A stretch of 64,000 nt of DNA. Source: Rhopalosiphum padi. Lineage: Eukaryota; Arthropoda; Insecta; Hemiptera; Aphididae. The position numbers were made by a program, and so were the translations under genes. The notes under the pieces were generated by a model. It had not been told where the DNA came from, made no database searches, and saw only the letters and a list, made by a program, of their open reading frames with translations. The stretch spans positions 1,212,581 through 1,276,580 of the forward strand of contig NC_083597.1 in NCBI RefSeq assembly GCF_020882245.1, written 5' to 3'. Every line of letters begins with the position of its first letter. The stretch's first letter is position 1. Below, piece by piece: positions 50,441-63,026 of this stretch.

Positions 50441-53041
50441 CGAGGAACGTGGTAGTAGGCAACTGTCATCGTAACCCCATCGGAGATACTTTATATTATA
50501 TCACTCATAGGGAGGGTAGACAGTCACAGCATCGAAAAGGCATTTAAAAATTCAGGACGGCGATCTTCAGTCGGCCCGTCAACCAAAATGTCTGTAAATC
50601 AAACATTGTGAGAGCGTAAAGCAGGGCATGCCCGATGTAACCCATTTGGCTATTGTATAATTAACTAGGTATCAGAAATCGTTGTTTATCAATAAACAAT
50701 GGTGACGTTGCAATAGTAATGCAAAAGCACTTCCCTCGGCGTCGTCGGTTACAAAACTAAAAAAAATAAAAAAATGTTTCTTTACTATATATTAAATTAT
50801 TAACTACCCATCTTAAATCATCTTCTGAATTTTCTTTCGCTATATAATTTTTAATCATAAACATATAAATAATATCCTTTGAACTACATATCAGGCTATG
50901 TACTTATTTATAAATATATCATATAGGTATGTATATATTATATATATACTTACTATTTAGAGATACATATTCGCCTCTCGTTTTTATTTGACTCAACACC
51001 GATCAATTATAAAAAATTTTGGTTTATTTAATAATAATTTTTAAATCTGAAATTACCCATTTTGTGAACATATTATACCTACATATTTTATACAGCGATT
51101 TTTGGTTATTTAGTTATTTATCAAAATTTTACTTATTTATAACTCATAAAATAAACTTGTCCGACATTTTTTGGCTGGGATATCAGCAATAAAATTAAGA
51201 ATATTATACACATTTTTGGGGGACTATTATTAATTATCTAATTTATTCAAACACTAAAAAATTATTTCATACACCCTCCTCAAGAAAATCCTATATACGT
51301 CCCTGGTTGACACCGGCAATGAGTTCCCGTTTTCAGTAGTTTATAATAATTTATTTTTTATTTTAAAATAATTTTTAATAATACATTTATATAACCATAA
51401 GTTATAAATCTGAATTGAATCATAAGAAAATTATGATACTTTTAAAATATTTAAAACAAAAAAAAATCAAAACATATTTTTTACTTTGAAATTATACATT
51501 TTGTATAATAATAACACTGTTTATATAGAATAAGAACAAAACTTTAAAAATGTTTTAAAAACAAAAATAATTTATAAATAATAAGTTTTTTTTTTTAACA
51601 TTATTTAAAAACTGTAAAATAATTTATAATAAGCATATGAGCGCAACAAGGTAGATATTCAAGCAAATGCTTGAGGCGAGTAGTTACTCAGCAGTGGCAT
51701 GTAAATAATAAGTAATAACCAATTTTTAATTGTGACAATAATTTCTCATTCCCAGTACACAATATTTTGAGAAAGTATTTAAAATAAAGGAATTTTTTTT
51801 TTCATCAATAATGGTTAAACGGCAACAACCGGGTACTTGCCCATTGGGTTGCTTTTCAAATCAGATAGGGATCCGCTGTACTCACCCTCAAATGATGTAA
51901 TTTACGACAGCCTATAATGTAGACCAAAAGCTACTTTAAAATCAAGAATTGAGCAAATACATACTTCTAGTGACCTAGCCTCCACCAATGATGCTTGATA
52001 GTATACTTACTTTGTTAATAATAAATAAGTTTAAATTAATAAATATTTTTCCCAATTTAGGTAATAAATAATTAATATTAAAAGTTATTATTTTTTATGA
52101 TGTTAAAATGTGCATGTTAATAATAATGTAGCTGGAATAAATTTGATTGGCCCTCTCTACACGACCTCTAAAAGCATTTAGACATAATGCATTTCCATTT
52201 GTTTTAACACATATGCAGTATAATAACAATTGAACTATCGTAGAGGTGAGGAACTCAAAATAAGATTAATATGCACAGGTGACTGATGCAGACTGAGTGT
52301 AATGAGACTCATCTCAGTTTTTAAAATGATATCCCAGTGTTCGATAAAGTGTGTCAGGACGGCTAGTTGTCCTGAGATCTAACTTTAATAAGTTGTATTA
52401 ACATTATGTCTTTTAATTAACATTTAAAGTAAAAAAAAAAATATTGTTTTAATAAAATAATCAAGTTGAGTTGATTGATGGAATCATAAAATAATAAACC
52501 AATTCTTAATCTTATAATGTCCTATATATTTAATATTTATAAATCTTCAAATGCACTTATATACCAAATAAAGAATACAACAAAACTTATTTAGTATAGT
52601 ATTCTTGTTTATAGCTTATAAAAACAGTAATAACTGTAAAGTAAAAAATTCTTCAACTAAGTGTTTACATATTTAACTAAACTTCTAAATATTATTAATC
52701 ATGTGATAATTTTTTCAAGTAAAATAAATACATAAGAACTAAAAAAAACTTAATAGTATCTAAATACTATAATTTAATTATACTTATACTTTAATTTTAA
52801 ATTGGTAAAAGTATAAAAAAAAATAACTAATAAGTATATTATAATCAATTAAATTTAAATTAAATTAATTTATTGCCAAATTATAAATTTATAAGACATA
52901 ACTTATAATTGATTAATTTATTGTTAATTTTAATAGGCTTTTAATAGTAGACTATGCCTTATAGTAAAATGTAAAATATAATGTTGAATAAAAGAGAATG
53001 ATATTATTTTGAATTTTTATAATATTTTAAGTCATAATAAA
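50441..53041. other. intergenic spacer with transposon debris
   Basis: AT-rich. ATATACGTCCCTGG near 51293-51306 reads as the right end of an hAT element (reverse complement CCAGGGACGTATAT), with G-rich sequence just inside, but no left end was found. GC-richer patches at 51810-51900 and 52230-52380 are not recognised. The TAF9 3' UTR on the minus strand occupies the right end. Confidence 0.4.
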
Positions 53042-56000
53042 TTACATATCACTGAGTTGTTTTTCAACAGCATCATCAAGTGCAATATCAGAATATGAAC
53101 GGTTTTGATATGCCTGAGCATCCATAAGTTCATCTTTATCATTTTCTCCAATGCTTTCTTGACTACTCTGACGGTTTTCCATCATTTCTTGCAAATCAAA
53201 CTCCATTGAATTGTTCATCATTTGACTGGCTATTGAAAAATATGCAAATTATTATTAATTAAAATTGATATTAATACATTTATGGTTACAATTAAGAATT
53301 ACTTGCTATGTTAAAAATCAATCTATCTAAATTGCACGTGACTATATATTATTAAGTAAACATTTTGATATTTGTGAAGTTTAAGCTGGTATTTATTTGT
53401 TATTTTATAAATACAATGAAATCTCTAACAGACTCGTAAAGAATTATGAGAACATTTAAAAAATAAATTGGTGTTAAATTTAATTTAAATTTTAGATAAT
53501 AATTTAACCTATAGATAGTATTTTAATACTAACATTAGAATTAGTATATATCGTGTATTAATAATTAAAATTATCCATGAACAAGTAAATAATATATAAT
53601 AGTCCATATTATATCTGATTTATATTTTTTCCTTTGAGGGTTTAAATAGCTTTTGATATTTTTGCAGATATGATCTGATAAAATACTCAAACCCAAAGTC
53701 ATCAGTCATTACTGTTTTGATAAAATATATAAAGTTCATTAATGGTCATTAATCAATTTAAAACTGATTTTTTGACAGATAATTCAATAATTGTAAATCT
53801 TGTTTTATGTTCTTTATGTCTTTCATTTTATTGATCAAGCCTTAATTTATTTGTTGTGATAGCTGTAATGTCTGTAATAAGGGTTGTTCACTTACAGAGA
53901 TTTCACCATATATATTCACTATTCACATGTCTAACAGTAACTTTTATCATACTATGAAGCTATACATCTTTTTAAAGAATATACTAAAGAAAAGAATTTA
54001 AATTAATTATTATTGGTGGTTTAAAGTTCCATTTTTTTATTGAAAACATATGTCAAGTAGAATATTGAGATAATTCACTTTTATAGTATTTTATTATCAT
54101 TTAAGTTTAATATTAAATAAAACAATGAATGTGAAATTAATTTTTATTACATAAATCAGATGGATTATTAATATAAAACCAAAATGGCAACAAAAAAATA
54201 ACAATTTTAAGTTAAATTAAATCAATAAGATCTGGATTGTAAACCCAAGATTCATCAAAAAGAAAATAGTGATATAAACTTGTAGATCAGATAAAATGAT
54301 AAGTTCAACTTGCTCCTTCCTGAATAAAATGATGACCAATTAAACACCCTTTTCCTGTTTTTTTTTGCGGTGTGAACTATTATATTTTTATTTTGAAGCA
54401 TGTATATTAAATAGCTAATAGAAGTATTTACATTTTGTCTATTATAATATACTGCTAATATTTATAGGCATAGTTAATCATTACATCAGTGTTAAACAAT
54501 TTCAGTAAAATTTAATTAAAATGAATTTAGAAAAATAAACAAATTATATAGTTACTTTTTTGATATAATCAAATTAAAATATTCAAACAAACAAATAATC
54601 TTGCTAAATGTTATAAATGTATATTTTATTCTATTCACAGTACCAAAACTTTTAATTTTACTGGACAGATTAATTTACTATTAATAGATAAAACATTTTA
54701 TTTTTTAGATATATAATAGATATTTACTAAGATGCTATTTTAAATTCATCAATGAAGATCAATAATTAAAAAGGTAAAAGCTATTATTATAACTTTTCAA
54801 CTAATTTAGTTGTACCATTTATATAATGTGACATATATCTTTAATATATGACATGCAATTTAGAAGCATCAATAAATATAATTAGATAAATTTAATTACA
54901 TGATGGATAGGCATTGTCTTCAATTTCTATTTTTCTAGATGCCTCCAACATTTCTGCAGCTGTTGTTTTAGTGTCTGCTTTACGCATATTTCCTCCAGAG
55001 TACTAAACATAAAAATATTAAAAATATTCATTAAAAAAAATATAATATTGAATTTGTAAATTCTGGACTCATAGTAGAATTAAAATTAATAAATAACTGC
55101 TCTATAATTATGTAGTATGTAGTATTTTCTTCAGAAACTGAATAATAGAATGAATTAGGTATATGATGCTAAATATCAATGAATCAGCAATGATGCAAAC
55201 ATATTATCTTTAGCAATCATTTTCAAATAAATATAATACAAAAATATTACAAATTTTTAATTAAAAAAAATAAAGAAAAATTCTAAATTAGAGTCAATTT
55301 ATATGTTTAAGGTAACATAAACAGGGAATCATCTCATTGTAATCATCACAAATTCACAAAAGATAAAACTGTAAGATAAATTATAAAATAGATATAGAGA
55401 ATATAAAATGTATACAGATCAAAGTAATAAAACAGAGAAAATGTTATTATACTAGAACAATTCTATTTCCCTAAAAAAGTTAATAATTATGAAAAAATCT
55501 AGTACAAAACACAATAAAATTAAGGTTAAATCAGGATAATAATATTAAGATAAATACTGGATTAATACAGAGGTTATCTTATTCTGGTGATATAATCAAA
55601 GACTAAAGTAAATAATAATATTTTATCGTACTAAAAATAGGAAAAAATGTTAATATAGTATTATTATAGTAGACTATAAATACTAATATAGTTGCCTATA
55701 AAGATAACTGTCAGAGGGACAATCAAAGGGGCCAGGGTTATCCCCTTCCATTTAAATATTACTATAAATAATAAATTGTATTCGGTATTTATACAAGTTC
55801 TATTAACATTTATCAATAATATATAGGTATAAAATTCAAATATATATTTTGTACCCAATAAGAAAATTCTATTATCACTACTAGTTTCTGAAGTCAAACA
55901 TATAAATAGTATACAAGATAACACATTAAATATTAATTAATTATCACCGCCAACCGGTACTACAATATTATAGTGCAGAACTACAGAACCAAATAACACA

Positions 56001-56969
56001 CGAGAAGCCTAATTTATTTCTGAATACTCCTAATTTCCTAAAAGATAGTCCAATAGTACTACAAAATACAAATGTATACTATTATCTTACAACCTAAAAA
56101 TATTAACTGATATCCTAATGAAAACAATTTGTTAAGACTGAGAAATCATTAAGTCGAAACCACAACACTTTTTACTAGTCAACTAAGATATGTGATGTAA
56201 AGTAAATTATAACTTAATAAATAAAATATACCACTAACAACTTACTAATATAAGAAATTGACAAAAATAATATAAATAAAGTTTTTTTAAGATAAACTAT
56301 TACCAAATCATTCCTAAGCCTGTAGTTTGTTTGCAAGAAATTTGAACGATCATGAGGAATTCGCAGTCCACTGGCAGGCTTCACTGGAGGTAATGGTATT
56401 TTGTTTACTTCACGACTTGCAGTCATTAATACCTAAAAAATAAAACAGTATATAGTAATAAAACTCTTACTTCTTAGTCCTATATGTAGTTGTAATTCAA
56501 ATTAACACATTTATTACATTACATAAAGTCCATTAATTCGTGATTAGCAAAAATATTTTATTAAATGTTTAAATCTAATAAATTAACACATGATTTTAAA
56601 AAATGGCAAAAGGTTGATTTATTTCAAAAAGATCTTACATCACGCGGAGGAGGTCGACAAAATATTCCGTCTTGAGCCAATTGTATTGCAACTTTTACAT
56701 CGTCAGCATCAACATTCTTTTTTTTTGCAAAGTTTGAAAATGTCTTAGCATCGTCCAGAAGTAGTGTTGTATATCCTAACAATAAAAATAAAAATAATTC
56801 ATTACAGTGAAAAATGATAACTTTTAATTTCACTGTATTAATTACTGTAATTAAACTCCAAAAGATGATTTAAAACTTGTTGATCATAATCAGTTATTCC
56901 CAAATCTTTCATAATCGACACAATAATTTGTGTGTCTTTGGGCATATGTTTTCCTTGAGAAGACGCCAT
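53042..56969 (-). CDS. TAF9: TAF9, histone-fold subunit of TFIID
   Basis: Subunit of the TFIID and SAGA-type coactivators in the nucleus, pairing with TAF6 through a histone fold. Minus-strand exons in coding order: 56969-56846, 56775-56639, 56432-56304, 55002-54900 and 53229-53042. They give 226 codons before TAA. Residues 9-35 show the conserved start MPKDTQIIVSIMKDLGITDY. The histone fold continues across intron 1 (LLEFNYRYTTLLLDDAK, then FAKKKNVDADDVKVAIQ), and PPPRD follows. The conserved post-fold segment has NKIPLPPVKPASGLRIP and NFLQTNYRLRND. The acidic, Gln/Ser-rich C-terminus is variable in the family. The start is the first Met, with nine residues before MPKD... of vertebrate TAF9. 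Introns 3 and 4 are large (about 1.3 and 1.7 kb) and contain nothing recognised. Confidence 0.95.
53230..54899 (-). other. intron 4 of TAF9
   Basis: AT-rich intron on the minus strand. The split codon T|CC (Ser) rejoins in frame. No nested gene or transposon ends were recognised. Confidence 0.7.
55003..56303 (-). other. intron 3 of TAF9
   Basis: AT-rich intron. The 86-codon reverse frame at 55664-55924 is hydrophobic by composition and has no conserved motif. A short GC-rich patch near 55705-55745 was not identified. Confidence 0.65.
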
Positions 56970-57922
56970 TTTATGAAGTCAAATTATTATAATAACAGTA
57001 TGAAAATGTTAATTCGATGTTATGTGTATGAACTAAGGACTTAGCTTAGATTTTAGTACGGAGCTGTATCAAACTAAAAAAAAAAAAACATATAATAAGT
57101 ACAGTCTACACTTTAATTATTCAGATGAACAAACCAATAAACTTTGTATATAGAATGATACTACTATGCCGCTAAATATTCTGTAATGTACTAATGTATG
57201 AAATCTATAATCATGGGCGGCTCTCCGATCTTGGGTTATAGTTACTTGCCCCATAGACCATAAATACCAATATTGGTAACACAGAAACGATTATCTCTAC
57301 AACACGTGTATAACAGATACATTGATTTAATTAATAATAATATACTATAATAAAAATTTAATAATAGATTGAAAAAAATGTAAATATTTAACCATACATT
57401 ATAACAATATAATATTATTAAATAATTTTCAAAATTTAATTTATATAATAGTCAGTGAGGTTGTTTTTGAAAATTTTATTCCGACTTGTAATGCCTTTGG
57501 AATCGTACAATTTTACTTTATAACACATAAACGTAAATATTTATTATTTAGTATTAGTATTTACTTTTTTTATTTACACACCAGCCCGCGCGAGCGAATT
57601 TATGATTTTTACTTTTTAGTATCATATATTTAGATTTTGGGCGTCTAGTGTATAACTAATGAGTGATGATTGATGTCTAGTGTTAACGTTAAATTTTAAT
57701 ATCGGATTTGACCGTTTTGAGACAACCCGTGATTTTGTATTTTTTAATTATTATCATATGTAGATAGTGGAAAGTAAAAGTAATTATTATTTATTATTTA
57801 ATATCTATCGTGACCACATTGTGAAAAGACGTTCGTTGATCGATAATAATATTTTGTAAATTGGCTTAAAATTAATCCGAACTTCGCGTTCCCTCTTAAA
57901 CCCGTTTTATCGTGTATCGACA
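56970..57922. promoter_or_regulatory. shared head-to-head promoter region of TAF9 and METTL16
   Basis: The two start codons face away from each other across 953 bp, so the interval must contain both promoters and 5' UTRs unless one gene has a distant non-coding exon. No TATA box could be assigned with confidence. A GC patch CCAGCCCGCGCGAGCG lies near 57581-57596, about midway toward METTL16, and is a reasonable place for a core promoter. Confidence 0.5.
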
Positions 57923-60900
57923 ATGCCGAATAACCAGTTCATGCACCCGAGAAATATATACCGTACACCTCCCGCTTTCAAAGAGTTGTCGGTTAAATAT
58001 CCAGAGTTCAATAAATATGCGTCAACTGTACGTACCCAGTTGTTTTTTTTTAATAAATTCTAATGATTTTTGTTTCCTTAATATTTGGTATTGTCTAACA
58101 ATTAATTTTACAGGGTTTAAATGGAAAAATTGTTTTCGATTTTAAAAATCAGGAAGGTCTTAGATTATTGACTACTATACTATTGAAGAAAGACTTTGAT
58201 TTAGATGTTGATTTGCCAGTAGGTAGATTAATACCTACCATTCCATTACGACTAAACTATTTATTGTGGATTGAAGATCTGTTTAACTTGAACTACGACA
58301 ATACAAAAAAAATCAAAGGAATAGATATAGGTAATAAACTAAACTAAGTCTATTTTACTTAATAATGTAATAATAGTTAATACTATAGTAAGCGCTTATG
58401 GATTAATAAATAAATACAAAACAAATATAAATGTCTGTTTATATTATTAAATTTAATTTTAAATTTTGGTAAATTAGGATTTATCAATTAATTATTAATC
58501 ATTAATTTAAAACCCCCCAAGTCTAAGAAAATAGGTAGATATTCACCAAGACCAATGTTGTAATAAAATACTTTTGTATTCATATTTTACATTTACGTTA
58601 AAAAAAAAATTAAAAATACAGTACACATTCTTCATATTTCAAATAATATACTAAAATTAAAATATTAAAAAATATTTCCTAGTTTCTTATTGCTTATTGC
58701 CATTTACGTTGTTAATTGGATATATGGATATATGGCCGATAGAATAGATTATAGAACGGGTTTGAGATCCTGTATCGCCTACCGTAGTGTTTTTGTTATT
58801 ATAACTACATTTAGTTATATTATAATTAAAATTATCGTATATTATCATTAATAATTGTTTTGTATGATCACGACGGCTATAATATAAGCTCATAAATCAC
58901 ATTAACAAATCAATAAAAAAAAGTTAAGCCACCACTATTTTAAGAAATTTAAATTGAACTTTTACATGAAAATATTTTAAATATGAAAAAAAATATATCT
59001 TTTGTCTATAAGACTTAAATCATTATTTATAGCATTATCATCATTATTCTCTAAAACTAAATAATTAAAAAAATCATCTTCAGAATTCTATTTATACATG
59101 GTCTAATTCAATTAAGTTTTCATTGAGTGTTTTACATTCTACAGGCCCGGCGCAAGGCTAAATGACGCCCCAGGTCAAAATGCCAACTAGCGCCTTTTTC
59201 ATATCATAATCAGGGCTCGAGACTTAAAGCATTTGCTTATTTTTATGAATTGATTTAAAATGTAGCAGAGTGCTACATATTTTTGCTTAATTTTAAGTTT
59301 TTTAAATGCTTATTTTGAATGCTTATAATGATATTTTAAGCACTTTTTTATTGATCTTAAGTGCTATAAGTCTCGAGCCCTGATCACAATACTCTGAAAA
59401 AAATATTGTTCATGGACAGAAATACGGAAAAATGAAATATTATGCTTAACTTGTACATAATTTGTTATATCGTTTAATTAGAAAAAAAATAACATATTAT
59501 GACGAAATATAATGTTTGTATAATATTATATTATACAGTTAATTCCCGTTATAATGAATATCATAGAAGTCCCCTGCCGAAAACCAGGGCTTATAAAAAG
59601 CTTATTCGAATTTTCGTTACAACAAAATTTCCGTTATAACGAAAAAAAAGTCAGTCCGCTGGAGTTTGTTGTTACGGGATTTTACTGTATTTATAGAGCA
59701 ACATATACAATAAATATTCTACATTAGTACGCTTATGCTCTCATATTATTTTAATATATGGCTAAACAAAATAACCATAATAATAATTATCAATATTTTA
59801 GTACAAAGTTTTAGGTAGATATTTTATATTTAAAAAAAAATATTACTGACAAAAGTCTGAAAATTATAAAAAGCAATTTCGACACCCCCCTGAAAATAGT
59901 GCCCTAGACGATTGCATGAGTCGCCCTACCCTCACGCTGGCCCTGACATTCTACAACAGTTATAATTGTATCTTAAATACTTTATTGAGAAAAACTTTAT
60001 TTCATATCTAAGATACAGATATAGATTAATTAAAACAGATATAAAATACAAAAAAGTAATCTAGATTCTAGATACATTACAATACAGGGCAAGACAAAAT
60101 GGTCTCCCATATTCTCGTGTAGAAACTCATCTTGTATTTTAGTATTATTATTGTTGTTTAACAATTTTTATTTTGTTTTAATTTTCTTGTTGATTATAAT
60201 GACGCATAATATGTAAACTGTTAATATAAAATAAAAACTTAGGTACTTAATTTTTCGTATTAGATAGCTTTGTATATTTTTTAGCTTTTGTGTTATTGAT
60301 TATTAATATCTAACAGTTTGAAAATTATTTAATTTTTTTAGGTACAGGCTCATCATGCATTTATCCATTATTAGCAGCTAAACAATTTCAGTGGTCCATG
60401 GTTGGTACTGATATCAATAAAGAAGCTGTTAAAAATGCTATTAAAAATGTGGAAAAAAATAATTTACAAAATTTAATTCAAGGTAATTACTTAACAAGAA
60501 TGTAGTACAATGAAGTTTTTTAATTATATTTTTCTATTTTTCAGTTCTTGAAGTATCAGAATGGGAAAGATTATTGCCAGTAGCAGTAGATGAACATTAT
60601 GACTTCTGTATGTGTAACCCACCTTTTCATAGTTATTCAAATTTAAATTCAGATGATGATGAAGCCGATAGTTCAGTAGGAATTACTTCTGAAATGTATA
60701 CAATAGGAGGAGAAGTTGATTTTGTAAAAAAAATGATCAAGGAAAGTGAAATATTACAAAATTCAATAAGGTAACAATAACTTAGTATTGTTTACGATTA
60801 TTTATATATAATTAAATCAGTTTTATTTGGAAATCTGTTTGATGTAAAAATATTCTTACTAACTATTAATTACTATCACAAATATCCGTGTATTTGTTTA

Positions 60901-62680
60901 ATTTTATCCAAGAATAGAACATATTTTGATATAATTCTAGTTTAATGCAAAAGCAAATAATACATTTCATGTAGTATTTGATGAAAAAAATTGTGGCATG
61001 TACATTCAATGTCCGTCGTTGTACTCAGTTTCTTTACAAAGTATACATATTTGTTGGTACCGTTTTAAATACATTTTATTTCCTACTCTTAATTAATGTA
61101 ATTTCTGGTGCGCTTGGTTTAATAAATTGAAATTCATTGTTTATAAATTTAATTAGGTTTGATTCAGTAATTTTTTTTATTTTATTACCTGCTTGAATTG
61201 GTGTTACCTAACAAGTTGAGGGATATTTTCCATTAAAATGTCTTGAATGATTGATTCATATCAGTCCTTAGGTGTGCTAAAAATGTATTCTGTTACTCAA
61301 TGCTGCATTGTGTGAATATGGCATTAACACAATCAGATAAATATGATGTGTTTAGTGTTCATAATATTAAAATTTATATTATTTTTCAATAAAAATACAT
61401 TGTTTCCTTTGTTTTTGAAATAATTTATATTTTGAGAAATAATATTATTGAGATATTTTAAACATGGTTTAAACCTATATAGGTATGTTTATCTTGTTTT
61501 TAAATTCCTCTAAAAATAGCAATAAAACATATATTTTGGAGAAACTTTTACTAAGTTTGCAAACTAAACTAGATGATAAACAGGAATGTCAGCTAAATTT
61601 TAATTTTTGTTTTGTCATTCAAAAATATAAATTGAATAATGTATAATGTGTACTAATTAAACTGCTCAATATCTCTTTTTTATTCTAAGTCTAGAGAACA
61701 TCTCATAATATGTAATATGATGTGGTTAATATGCCTACCTATTTGTTAAGTTATGGTGATATAGTATATTCTAATTATACAAATATACACAATTAATATT
61801 ATGTATTATAGAAACTATTTGTATTACATAAAAATATATAAGATATTTTTCTTTTGATAAAAACATTTTGTTATCTAGTGTAATATTGATATAAAAATAT
61901 TTTATCCTCAACAATTTCCATAGTTTAAAAAAAATATATTACATTTATATTATAACTTTATTTATTTTTATTAGTATTTATACAACAATGGTTGGTTATA
62001 AAGCATCATTAGACCCTCTAAAAAATGAACTGAAAGCTATTGGAGCATGTACAGTTGCAGAAGCTGGTTTCTATCAAGGTCGGAATGCTCGTTGGGGAAT
62101 TGCTTGGACATTTCAGTCTGATATAAAATTAAAGGATTTTTTGCCTAATAAAGAGTTTCAAAAGGAAAAGTTAAAACAACTTAGACCTCCCGTGTCTTTT
62201 AAAATTCCAGAAACATATGACTCTACAACTGCTCTAACCAAACTATCAGAACTTCTAGCTAGTCTTAAGGTAATTCATTATTAATAATATTTATAATTTT
62301 AATTTCATACATACTATTTTATTTCTATTTAGTTATCCATAGCGACATTAAAATCAAAAAGTGATGAAAATGTCTTATACCAAGCTGACATTCAAGCATA
62401 TAAAAATACATGGACTCATCAAAGACGAAAGAGACGTATGGAAAAAAGATTAGCTGATATTAAACGTCAAAAAACAAATGATAATTGCTTACACATTGAA
62501 TTGGATGATGAAAAAGCTGATCAGCATTTAGAGACTACAGTAAATGCAAAGCCATTATTTTCAGCTACTGTAGTTCTAAGAAAAACAGACAATTCAATTT
62601 GTATAGATATGTTGCACATGTATGGCAATAGAGACAATTCATATCAAGTTTTTCAGTTCTTTAAGAATAGATTTATATAA
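57923..62680 (+). CDS. METTL16: METTL16, U6 snRNA m6A methyltransferase
   Basis: Rossmann-fold methyltransferase that places m6A on U6 snRNA and on hairpins in SAM-synthetase mRNA in the family's studied members. Exons: 57923-58027, 58114-58330, 60342-60482, 60545-60770, 61975-62269 and 62333-62680, giving 443 codons before TAA. Near the start, FMHPRNIYRTPPAF matches the family N-terminus. LIPTIPLRLNYLLWIEDL and GIDIGTGSSCIYPLLAAKQF (SAM-binding GTG) follow. The catalytic motif is CNPPF within HYDFCMCNPPFHSY, then GGEVDFVKKMI and EAGFYQGRNARWGIAWTF. The C-terminal RNA-binding (VCR/KA1-like) part is short: a basic linker (QRRKRRMEKR), then FSATVVLRKTDNSICIDMLH. The vertebrate protein is about 560 residues, so the linker is shortened here. 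Intron 2 is 2 kb and holds a nest of transposons. Confidence 0.95.
59211..59382. mobile_element. hAT-type MITE nested in the intronic hAT element
   Basis: 172 bp with near-perfect inverted ends CAGGGCTCGAGACTTAAAGC and (reverse complement) CAGGGCTCGAGACTTATAGC. Flanks ATCATAAT (59203-59210) and ATCACAAT (59383-59390) are an 8-bp duplication with one mismatch. AT-rich interior with repeated AAGC(A/T)...GCTT words. Confidence 0.88.
59536..59687. mobile_element. pogo/Tigger-like MITE nested in the intronic hAT element
   Basis: 152 bp. Left end CAGTTAATTCCCGTTATAA and reverse-complemented right end CAGTAAAATCCCGTAACAA are of the pogo/Tigger type (CAGTnnAnTCCCGTTA). It is flanked by TA on both sides (59534-59535 and 59688-59689), the expected Tc1/mariner duplication. 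ACGAA/TTCGT words recur inside. No transposase. Confidence 0.85.
60771..61974 (+). other. intron 4 of METTL16
   Basis: A 1.2 kb AT-rich intron. The split codon AG|T (Ser) rejoins in frame. No nested gene or clear transposon end was recognised. Confidence 0.7.
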
Positions 62681-63026
62681 TGTAAGTTTTTTATAATTTA
62701 TTTAAAAACACTTAATTACAAAATACTTAAAATTAAATAGGTTTAATGTGAATAACAAAATAGTATAGTGTATAATATAATAATTATGAAATAATTATAT
62801 AAAATTAATTTGGTATAGCATTCCTTTAATAAAAGAAAAAAAAATAAGAAATAAAGTTAATCAGTTGATTTAACTGATGTAAGAATTAACACAAACAAGT
62901 CATATTTTATACATTATCAATTGTGATAAAATACTACCAAAAAAAAAAAAAAATTAAATTAAATATGAACACTTATTTTTTATATACATTTTACGAGATC
63001 ATACTAAATATAAACTAAAAATACTT
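62681..63026. other. convergent 3' ends of METTL16 and the TRAF4-like gene
   Basis: Only 346 bp separate the METTL16 stop from the TRAF4-like stop on the other strand, so the two 3' UTRs probably abut or overlap. AATAAA-type motifs occur on the plus strand (for example AATAAA near 62827 and 62850). Confidence 0.55.

Larger units (their letters stand above)
59142..59945. mobile_element. hAT-type element in METTL16 intron 2, carrying two nested insertions
   Basis: 804 bp in total. Left end CAGGCCCGGCGCAAGG and reverse-complemented right end CAGGGCCAGCGTGAGG match at about 12 of 16 positions. The flanking 8-bp duplication ACATTCTA is perfect (59134-59141 and 59946-59953). Removing the two nested elements and their duplications leaves about 470 bp of host element. 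No transposase is encoded. Confidence 0.88.

Noticed and set aside
55664..55924. 86-codon minus-strand frame in TAF9 intron 3
   Set aside because: Hydrophobic by composition; lies in an intron whose flanking exons join in frame without it.
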